Translations under genes and position numbers: made by a program
Part shown: in pieces, positions 6,992 to 11,447 of the stretch
Position numbering within the stretch: position 1 is the stretch's first letter
How the letters are laid out: each line of letters begins with the position of its first letter
Source of the DNA: an uncultured Eubacteriales bacterium
Lineage (GTDB): Bacteria; Bacillota; Clostridia; Oscillospirales; Acutalibacteraceae
Assembly (NCBI GenBank): GCA_934552855.1
Contig: CAKTEU010000045.1
Location: forward strand, 1-11,447
DNA: 11,447 nucleotides
Direction of reading: 5' to 3'
The notes under the pieces: model-generated
The model's input: the letters and a program-made list of their open reading frames with translations, nothing else
Database searches by the model: none
Told to the model about the DNA's origin: nothing

Positions 6992-8061
6992 TCTTCGCTT
7001 TCGGTCAATTTTCTTGCGGTGTCGGCAGTGATGAGCGCATCAATAACCTCATCCATATCACCATTCAAAAACTGTTCAAGCTTATATATCGTAAGACCTA
7101 TTCTGTGGTCGGAAACACGACCCTGCGGATAGTTGTATGTTCGGATTCTTTCGCTCCTGTCGCCCGTTCCAACCTGGCTTTTGCGCTCATCGGCAATTGA
7201 GGACTGCTGCTTTTTGCGCTCAGCTTCAAGAATACGTGAACGAAGAACACGCATTGCCTTTTCACGATTCTTATGCTGGCTTCGCTCGTCCTGACATTCG
7301 GCAACAATACCTGTCGGAATGTGAGTAATTCTGATTGCAGATTCGGTTTTGTTGATGTGCTGGCCGCCCGCTCCGCCTGAACGGAAGGTGTCAATCTGCA
7401 AATCTGCGGGATTGATTTCAACGTCAACGTCTTCGGCTTCGGGCAAAACGGCAACCGTTGCGGTTGAGGTATGGATTCTTCCGCCGGATTCGGTTTCGGG
7501 TACACGCTGAACACGGTGAACGCCGCTTTCAAACTTGAAACGTGAATACGCACCCTCACCCTTGACAAGAAAGCTAATCTCTTTTATACCGCCGAGTTCG
7601 GTTGCATTAAGGTTCATGACTTCAATTTTGAAGCCCTTCTTTTCGGCATACATTGAATACATTCTGAAAAGCACGTTTGCAAAAAGTGCGGATTCTTCGC
7701 CGCCTGCTCCGCCCCGAATTTCAACAATAACGTTTTTTGAATCGTTTTCATCACGGGGCAAAAGCAAAATTTTAAGTTCTTCCAAAACCTTTTCACGCTT
7801 TTCTTTGAGACTTTCAAGTTCATCAAAAGCCATTTTTGAAAGCTCTTTGTCCTCGCTTTCAAGCAAAAGAAGCTCCTTAGCCTCTTCAATTCCTTTTTCA
7901 ATTGATTTATATTCACGGAACTTTTCCGTAACGGGCAAAAGGTTTTTATGCTCTTTCATCAAAGCACTGTATTTTTCACGGTCGGCAATCACATTGCTGC
8001 TGCAAAGTTCATTTGAAATTTCTTCAAATCGTTTTTCAACGGCGGAAAGTTTTTCAAGCAT
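6988..8061 (-). CDS. prfA: Peptide chain release factor 1
   Basis: A 357-residue class I release factor that recognises UAA and UAG in the ribosomal A site and triggers release of the peptide. The GGQ motif sits in SGGAGGQHIN at residues 232-234, and the codon-reading PxT tripeptide is PET at 188-190, the same position as in E. coli RF1; RF2 would have SPF. The N-terminal helical domain and the C-terminal RIRTYNYPQGRVSDHRI block are also present. The frame is open to 8082, but the start at 8061 is chosen because GAGGAGGAG (8066-8074) lies directly upstream and the length then fits RF1. The start lies inside the end of the DUF951 gene (8-bp overlap), and the stop overlaps the Sua5 start. The methyltransferase gene prmC, often next to prfA, is not here. 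Confidence 0.97.
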   Translation of the reverse strand: MLEKLSAVEKRFEEISNELCSSNVIADREKYSALMKEHKNLLPVTEKFREYKSIEKGIEEAKELLLLESEDKELSKMAFDELESLKEKREKVLEELKILLLPRDENDSKNVIVEIRGGAGGEESALFANVLFRMYSMYAEKKGFKIEVMNLNATELGGIKEISFLVKGEGAYSRFKFESGVHRVQRVPETESGGRIHTSTATVAVLPEAEDVDVEINPADLQIDTFRSGGAGGQHINKTESAIRITHIPTGIVAECQDERSQHKNREKAMRVLRSRILEAERKKQQSSIADERKSQVGTGDRSERIRTYNYPQGRVSDHRIGLTIYKLEQFLNGDMDEVIDALITADTARKLTESEE

Positions 8062-8254
8062 TGTTCTCCTCCTCTGTTTCACGAAGGATTTTTTTGATGT
8101 TTTTTTCCGCCTTTGAGCGTGGAATCATAAACTCCCTTTTGCAGCCGACACAGCGAAGCTTGAAATCCATTCCCGAACGAAGAACCGAAAACTCAAAACT
8201 TCCGCACGGATGCTTCTTTTTCATCACAAGAACATCGCCAACACGAACGTCCAT
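8054..8254 (-). CDS. DUF951 family small zinc-ribbon-like protein
   Basis: A 66-residue basic protein that matches the DUF951 family of Firmicutes, whose function is unknown. Visible features are the N-terminal VRVGDVLVMKKKHPCG segment, with His15 and Cys17, and the pair Cys35-x-x-Cys38 in LRCVGCKREFMIPRS; together these could form a small zinc-binding site. The C-terminus is a charged helix. The start is supported by GGAGG 8 bases upstream. It is the first gene of the operon, about 34 bases after the predicted transcription start, and its 3' end carries the prfA ribosome site and overlaps prfA by 8 bp. Its constant position in front of a translation factor suggests a role linked to ribosomes or RNA, but that is inference. 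Confidence 0.9.
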   Translation of the reverse strand: MDVRVGDVLVMKKKHPCGSFEFSVLRSGMDFKLRCVGCKREFMIPRSKAEKNIKKILRETEEENNA

Positions 8255-8294
8255 TAATCATTCCTCCGTTCACAAAGATAAAACATATCAATAT

Positions 8295-8323
8295 ATTATA
8301 TCAACACTTGACGAAAATATCAA
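8295..8323 (-). promoter_or_regulatory. Promoter of the DUF951-prfA-sua5-coaE-slt operon
   Basis: On the minus strand TTGATA (8323-8318) is followed by exactly 17 bp and a perfect TATAAT (8300-8295), preceded by TGA, which makes an extended -10. Transcription should start near 8288 and give a leader of about 34 bases. This is the best sigma-A promoter in the window, fitting constant expression of housekeeping genes. Confidence 0.8.
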
Positions 8324-8400
8324 TCGTAAACCGATTAAAATAAAAAAAATAAGCATATACATTAAAAGAAAATACGAGAAAACAAGAAAGGAAAAAACCA

Positions 8401-9354
8401 ATGAAAAAGTATTACACCGAAAACTGCCTTATAGGCACACAAGAAAACAAAAACGCCCTCTCTTCAAAAGCGGCACTGAAGGAAGCTTTTATGAACGGAA
8501 AAATTCTTGAAGCACGTGCCGTTATGTGTGACAAAGAGCATAACCTTCACGTTGACCTCGGCGTTATGAAAGGAATTATTCCAAGAGAAGAGGGCGCAAT
8601 CGGAATTGACGACGGTTCGGTCAGAGACATTGCAATCATTTCAAGGGTCAACAAACCCGTAATGTTCAAAATAATCGGCTTTGAAAAGGACGAAAGCGGC
8701 GAAAACTTTGCTGTTTTAAGCCGCCGTGCCGTTCAAAAAGAATGCATGGAAGAATACATTTCAAAGCTCACTCCCGGCTGTATAATCGACGCAGTTGTTA
8801 CACATATGGAATCATTCGGCGTTTTTGCCGACATCGGCGCAGGAATTTCGGCACTAATGCCGATTGACAGCATTTCAATTTCACGGATTCCCCACCCTTC
8901 AGCAAGGTTTTTTGCCGGTCAAAAAATCAAAGCCGTTGTCAAAGGCGTTGACGAAAGCGGACGAATTACTTTAAGCTATAAAGAACTGCTCGGAACATGG
9001 GAAGAAAACGCAAGGATTTTTTCTGCCGGCGAAACCGTTCCCGGAATTGTTCGTTCGGTTGAACGATACGGAATTTTTGTTGAGCTTCGCCCGAACCTTG
9101 CCGGACTTGCGGAATATGTTCCCGGCGTTGTTCCCGGTCAGCACGCAAGCGTATACATCAAAAATCTTATTCCCGAAAGAATGAAAGTCAAGCTTATCAT
9201 CGTTGACTCCTTTGATGCGGAATATCCGAACGAAGCACCGGAATATTTCATCAACGGAGACTTTATCGATCGCTGGGTATATTCTCCGGACTGCTGCGAA
9301 AAAAGAATCGAAACGGTTTTTTCGCCTTTTGAGTTGACTCAAAGCGCAATTTGA
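8401..9354 (+). CDS. Protein with three S1-type RNA-binding modules
   Basis: A 317-residue protein built largely of S1 (OB-fold) modules: a degenerate one at about residues 34-108, a clear one at 125-194 (GCIIDAVVTHMESFGVFADI, ending RITLSYKELLG) and a third at 210-270 (GIVRSVERYGIFVELR). The GxV...GxFV/A pattern is the usual RNA-binding S1 face. A short N-terminal tail and about 45 C-terminal residues have no recognisable domain. The product resembles the short ribosomal-protein-S1-like proteins of Clostridia, so a role in RNA binding during translation is likely, but it is shorter than true S1 and could instead be a general RNA-binding regulator. The start follows AAGAAAGGA 8 bases upstream. 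It is transcribed away from the prfA operon; no convincing plus-strand promoter is visible in the 146-bp AT-rich gap, although TATACA at 8356-8361 could be a -10. Confidence 0.85.
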   Translation: MKKYYTENCLIGTQENKNALSSKAALKEAFMNGKILEARAVMCDKEHNLHVDLGVMKGIIPREEGAIGIDDGSVRDIAIISRVNKPVMFKIIGFEKDESGENFAVLSRRAVQKECMEEYISKLTPGCIIDAVVTHMESFGVFADIGAGISALMPIDSISISRIPHPSARFFAGQKIKAVVKGVDESGRITLSYKELLGTWEENARIFSAGETVPGIVRSVERYGIFVELRPNLAGLAEYVPGVVPGQHASVYIKNLIPERMKVKLIIVDSFDAEYPNEAPEYFINGDFIDRWVYSPDCCEKRIETVFSPFELTQSAI

Positions 9355-9362
9355 TATATTAT
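9334..9362 (+). promoter_or_regulatory. Candidate promoter of the PIG-L deacetylase, inside the end of the S1-protein gene
   Basis: TTGACT (9334-9339), a 17-bp spacer and TATTAT (9357-9362) match five of six consensus positions in each hexamer. The -35 box lies within the last codons of the S1-protein gene and the -10 box begins just after its stop. Transcription would start near 9369, about 55 bases before the deacetylase start codon. Coding constraint over the -35 box makes a chance match possible. Confidence 0.55.
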
Positions 9363-9377
9363 ATTATCCGGACAGAT

Positions 9378-9406
9378 TAACTGCCTGAAAATTGCAGTTA
9401 TTTTTT
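9378..9406 (+). terminator. Terminator-like hairpin between the S1-protein and deacetylase genes
   Basis: TAACTGC (9378-9384) pairs with GCAGTTA (9394-9400) around a 9-base loop and is followed directly by six T residues (9401-9406). The stem is short and AT-rich, so termination would be moderate. It lies downstream of the candidate promoter at 9334-9362 and only 17 bases before the deacetylase start, so it could act both as the end of the S1 transcript and as an attenuator in the deacetylase leader. Confidence 0.55.
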
Positions 9407-9423
9407 GAAAGGGAAGATGTAAT

Positions 9424-10254
9424 ATGAGTAAAATCATTGACAAATTCAAGAAAAGAAATCAAACAATCAAATTCAACATTGAACACGCAACGCTCGGCTC
9501 ACTTTCAAAGGTTGCCGCCGATCCGCTTTGCGCTCCGCCGGATCTTTCAAAGGCAAAACGTGTTCTTTTTGTTCAGCCCCACCCGGACGACAACGAAATC
9601 GGCGCAGGCGGAACAATCGCATGGCTCGTTTCGCTCGGCATTGAAGTTTGGGAACTCACCGTTCTTGATGACAGATATGCAAACCCCGATTACATCGGAA
9701 GAGAAAACGAAGTTGAAACAATCAGACAAAAGGAAGCAAAAGCCGCTCAGGAATATCTCGGAATCAAAAACGCCGGCTTCCTCGGTTTTGCAGACAAAAC
9801 AAGAGCCACGGTTGACGAACTTTCAGTTGCAATTATGAACGTTATCAGAAGGGTTCAGCCGGACTATGTTCTCACTCCCGATCCCCTTCTTGTCAACGAA
9901 TGCCATTCGGATCACATCAAAGTCGGTACAGCAGTAAAATATGCCTGCATGGACAGCGAGTGTGACTTCTATCCCGAATTTGTTGACGGAAAGCTTCGTG
10001 ACGATGCATGGAAAGTCAAGGGCGTAGGTTTCTATTATACCGACAAGCCGAACACTCTTGTTGACATCAGCGAATTTGAAGAAATGAAGATTGAAAGCAT
10101 CAAAAAGCACGTCTCACAGTGCAACATCGGTCTTCTTGCCGCAGTAAGACTTCAGGATCAGCTTTTTGCAAGCGGAACACCGTTCACCGCTGCTGAACCG
10201 CTCAGGCTTCAGACTAACCTTCAAATGCACTGCTTCAACCTTCCGGTTGAATAA
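9424..10254 (+). CDS. PIG-L/LmbE-family zinc deacetylase
   Basis: A 276-residue enzyme of the PIG-L (LmbE-like) family, zinc-dependent deacetylases that act on N-acetylglucosamine-type groups in small molecules, glycans or lipids. The key motifs are QPHPDDNEIGAGG at residues 51-63, with His53 and Asp56 as metal ligands and Asp55 as the likely base, and CHSDHIKVG at 160-168, with His161 and His164 in the family HxxH arrangement; these match MshB and BshB sites. About 40 residues precede the domain. No signal peptide is seen, so it should be cytoplasmic. A modest AAGGGAAG ribosome site precedes the ATG. The neighbour with S1 modules gives no clue to substrate. No bacillithiol partner genes are nearby, so a BshB assignment is not supported. 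A strong terminator follows 14 bases after the stop. Confidence 0.9.
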   Translation: MSKIIDKFKKRNQTIKFNIEHATLGSLSKVAADPLCAPPDLSKAKRVLFVQPHPDDNEIGAGGTIAWLVSLGIEVWELTVLDDRYANPDYIGRENEVETIRQKEAKAAQEYLGIKNAGFLGFADKTRATVDELSVAIMNVIRRVQPDYVLTPDPLLVNECHSDHIKVGTAVKYACMDSECDFYPEFVDGKLRDDAWKVKGVGFYYTDKPNTLVDISEFEEMKIESIKKHVSQCNIGLLAAVRLQDQLFASGTPFTAAEPLRLQTNLQMHCFNLPVE

Positions 10255-10267
10255 TAATCAATAAACC

Positions 10268-10313
10268 AAAACGGCTGTGAGAAACTTTCGGTTTCTCCAC
10301 GGCCGTTTTTCTC
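10268..10313 (+). terminator. Strong intrinsic terminator after the deacetylase gene
   Basis: The arms AAAACGGCTGTGAGAAAC (10268-10285) and GTTTCTCCACGGCCGTTTT (10291-10309) pair along nearly their whole length, with one bulged base and one G-U pair, around a 5-base loop, and end in a run of five T residues at 10306-10310. The A-run on the left arm means it could also stop transcription coming from the right. Confidence 0.9.
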
Positions 10314-10333
10314 TTTACCTTTTTTCAAAGAAG

Positions 10334-10368
10334 TTTTCCGGAAAAAGGGGCTAAAAACAAAAGGGGCT
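10334..10368 (+). repeat. Palindrome and tandem AAAAGGGGCT copies beside the foldback element
   Basis: A perfect 12-bp palindrome TTTTCCGGAAAA (10334-10345) runs into two copies of the 10-mer AAAAGGGGCT at 10343-10352 and 10359-10368. The second copy is the left tip of the inverted-repeat element that follows. The extra copy could be a remnant of a duplicated element end or chance in a low-complexity A/G stretch. Confidence 0.45.
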
Positions 10369-10586
10369 GTCGCATTTAGATGCAGAAAGCGTTTTCTTTA
10401 CCCCGAAGCTGTATATAGATACTGCGAGCGGGTAAAAAAACGCTTAAAAGAGTAAAAATAATTCCTATTGGATTTAAAAATAAAGCTGTAATTCACGGTA
10501 TACTTTCTTTTTGACGGCATCCGTAAATTATATTTTTAATTTTGACTTTTTACTCTTTGTTCTGCGCTAAATGCGACAGTCCTTTT
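10359..10586. mobile_element. Foldback/MITE-like non-coding element with terminal inverted repeats
   Basis: A 228-bp element without a plausible gene fills most of the gap between two convergent genes. Its ends are inverted repeats: the left 21 bases (10359-10379) match the reverse complement of the right 20 (10567-10586) except for one extra G and one G/A change, and the match continues inward with GCAGAA (10382-10387) against TTCTGC (10560-10565). Inside are two more hairpins. Hairpin A pairs 10387-10403 with 10430-10445 (one bulge) and has a smaller stem at its tip. Hairpin B pairs 10447-10458 with 10547-10558 (12 perfect pairs), then 10474-10482 with 10531-10539 (9 perfect pairs), then 10489-10498 with 10521-10530 (one mismatch). 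Together they form a three-way junction. T-rich tracts leave both ends, so it may terminate transcription in both directions. No target duplication is evident in the A/T-rich flanks. It could instead be a structured RNA. Confidence 0.65.
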
Positions 10587-10607
10587 ATTTTTTTAAGTTT
10601 CAAACGA

Positions 10608-11036
10608 TTATTCGTCGTCACCCTTGTCTTCGTCATCTTCTTCGATTTCGAATTCAAGAGTTTCGCCGCAGCAGGGACATTCAACGTGTCCGTCGTCGTC
10701 GATATCGTCAATGTCAACGCAGATATCTTCGTTGCAGGCCGGGCAGGTAACTTCGATGCAATTGTCATCGTCGTCGCAGCAGCAGTCGCAGTCGTCATCG
10801 TCGCAGCAGCAGTCATCGTCATAAACGAATTCTTCAACGTCGCCGAGATCTTCGTCAACTTCTTCAACATAATCGTTGAGGTCTGCAAGGTCTTCTTCAA
10901 GGTCGCTGAGATCCGAAGCAACATCGTCGAGTGCGTCAACGATTGCCGAAAAAAGCTTTGCTTCCTTGCTGTTTTCGTCAAGGTCAAGGCCTTCCATAAG
11001 TCCTCTGAGATATGCAACTTTTTCTGAAACTGACAT
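10608..11036 (-). CDS. CD1247-like acidic, cysteine-rich zinc-ribbon protein
   Basis: A 142-residue, extremely acidic protein of unknown function. Its N-terminal 70 residues (VAYLRGLMEGLDLDENSKEA onward, then a helical Leu/Asp/Glu heptad-like stretch to about 68) resemble the conserved domain named after Clostridioides difficile CD1247, found beside efp in Clostridia. Residues 73-93 are almost pure Asp and Cys, with eight cysteines (76-78, 83, 85-87, 93). A C-terminal zinc-ribbon pair follows, CPAC at 98-101 and CPCC at 120-123, then an acidic tail. The frame is open to 11045, but the start at 11036 is preferred because GAAAGGA (11046-11052) is 9 bases from it and only one base from the upstream ATG. 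The gene follows efp by 42 bp and is probably co-transcribed with it. Zinc or other metal binding is likely; its job is not known. It ends about 20 bp from the foldback element, whose structure may end the transcript. Confidence 0.85.
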   Translation of the reverse strand: MSVSEKVAYLRGLMEGLDLDENSKEAKLFSAIVDALDDVASDLSDLEEDLADLNDYVEEVDEDLGDVEEFVYDDDCCCDDDDCDCCCDDDDNCIEVTCPACNEDICVDIDDIDDDGHVECPCCGETLEFEIEEDDEDKGDDE

Positions 11037-11078
11037 AATATTCATTCCTTTCGGTAGTAAGTTTTTTAAAAGCAGAAA

Positions 11079-11447
11079 TTATGCTCTGCCGAGATATTCA
11101 CCGGTTCTGGTGTCAATCTGAATCATTTCGCCCTCATCAATGAAGAGAGGAACTTTAACTTCCGCACCGGTTTCAAGGGTTGCGGGTTTGGTGGTGTTGG
11201 TTGCGGTGTCGCCCTTAAAGCCGGGGTCGGTTTTGGTAACCTGAAGTTCAACAAAGTTCGGCGGTTCAACACCGAAAACGTTGCCCTTGTAAGAAAGAAT
11301 CTTGCAGGTCATGTTTTCCTTAACAAACTTGAAGCTGTCGGGAAGATCGCTTTCATTGATGGGGATAAGCTCATAGCTTTCCGGATCCATGAAGTAATAA
11401 AGTCCGCCGTCGTTATAGGAATATTCCATATCCTTTCTTTCAACGAA
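11079..11447 (-). CDS. efp: Elongation factor P, C-terminal part (cut by window edge)
   Basis: The last 122 residues of elongation factor P, which binds between the ribosomal P and E sites and relieves stalling at proline runs. The frame runs open to the window edge; reading back from the Met at 11429 the codons give FVERKD, which fits the family's sequence, so this Met is internal and not the start. About 60-65 N-terminal residues, including the loop that carries the modified lysine or arginine, are missing, so the modification type cannot be judged. The two remaining OB-fold domains are visible: MEYSYNDGGLYYFMDPESYE, then the C-terminal signature GDTATNTTKPATLETGAEVK and VPLFIDEGEMIQIDTRTGEY. 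The downstream CD1247-like gene is on the same strand, so they form a likely two-gene unit. The promoter lies outside the window. Confidence 0.96.
   Translation of the reverse strand, partial: FVERKDMEYSYNDGGLYYFMDPESYELIPINESDLPDSFKFVKENMTCKILSYKGNVFGVEPPNFVELQVTKTDPGFKGDTATNTTKPATLETGAEVKVPLFIDEGEMIQIDTRTGEYLGRA

Noticed and set aside
6485..7132. Plus-strand open frame of 215 codons over the Sua5/prfA junction
   Set aside because: It is antisense to two well-supported genes, shows no domain, and no ribosome site was identified.
8308..8341. TTGACG as the -35 box of a plus-strand promoter for the S1-protein gene
   Set aside because: No -10-like hexamer occurs at 16-18 bp; TAAAAT is 22 bp away. 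The plus-strand promoter remains unidentified.
7535..8510. Plus-strand open frames over prfA and the divergent promoter region
   Set aside because: They are Ser/Phe/Lys-rich shadows of prfA and DUF951 and run through a near-consensus promoter; no recognisable motif.
9424..10254. Bacillithiol deacetylase BshB assignment
   Set aside because: The PIG-L motifs are general to the family, and no bshA or bshC gene or other pathway context is present.
10758..10820. CRISPR-like or tandem repeat array
   Set aside because: The repetition is in triplets inside a coding frame and encodes alternating Cys and Asp; there are no spacers.
10542..11027. Plus-strand open frame of 161 codons across the CD1247-like gene
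   Set aside because: It is antisense to a gene with a clear family match, zinc-ribbon motifs and a ribosome site; its hydrophobic Val/Ala composition is what the reverse of Asp/Glu-rich codons gives.

Overview
The window looks like chromosomal DNA from a low-to-mid GC Gram-positive bacterium of the Clostridia, most likely a gut Oscillospiraceae/Ruminococcaceae-type organism. This is inferred from strong AGGAGG-type ribosome binding sites, AT-rich spacers with sigma-A-like promoters, a DUF951 protein next to prfA, and a CD1247-like protein next to efp. Nothing here fixes a species. There are eleven genes: ten complete and one (efp) cut by the right edge. I see no tRNA, rRNA, CRISPR array or intact insertion sequence.

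Left part (1-4700, all minus strand). Two GPH-type sugar/cation symporters of the major facilitator superfamily and an M18 aminopeptidase lie head-to-tail in the order peptidase, symporter 2, symporter 1. Symporter 1 has its own promoter region with a perfect palindrome, a leader hairpin and a downstream terminator at the very left edge. Symporter 2 follows the peptidase by 61 bp with no clear promoter, so it is probably read from the peptidase transcript. Both symporter leaders carry a hairpin with the same TTTTGCGGT loop sequence.

Middle (4743-8323, minus strand). A compact housekeeping operon is read from a near-consensus promoter at 8295-8323: DUF951 protein, prfA (release factor 1), a Sua5-type threonylcarbamoyl-AMP synthase, coaE (dephospho-CoA kinase) and a membrane-anchored lytic transglycosylase. 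Genes overlap by 4-8 bp or are 9 bp apart, so translational coupling is likely. The operon joins translation termination, tRNA t6A synthesis, coenzyme A synthesis and wall remodelling.

Right part. Divergent from this operon, on the plus strand, are a protein with three S1-type RNA-binding modules and a PIG-L/LmbE-type deacetylase that appears to have its own promoter inside the end of the S1 gene. A strong terminator follows. From the right edge, on the minus strand, come efp (C-terminal two thirds) and a short, extremely acidic, cysteine-rich CD1247-like protein. The 353-bp convergent gap between the deacetylase and this protein holds the most unusual feature of the window: a roughly 228-bp non-coding element with about 20-26 bp imperfect terminal inverted repeats enclosing two further long hairpins, resembling a foldback/MITE element that may also act as a two-way terminator.

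I did not find a convincing new defence or mobile system. The best candidates for something undescribed are the foldback element, the Cys/Asp-rich protein beside EF-P, and the shared leader hairpins of the two symporters.
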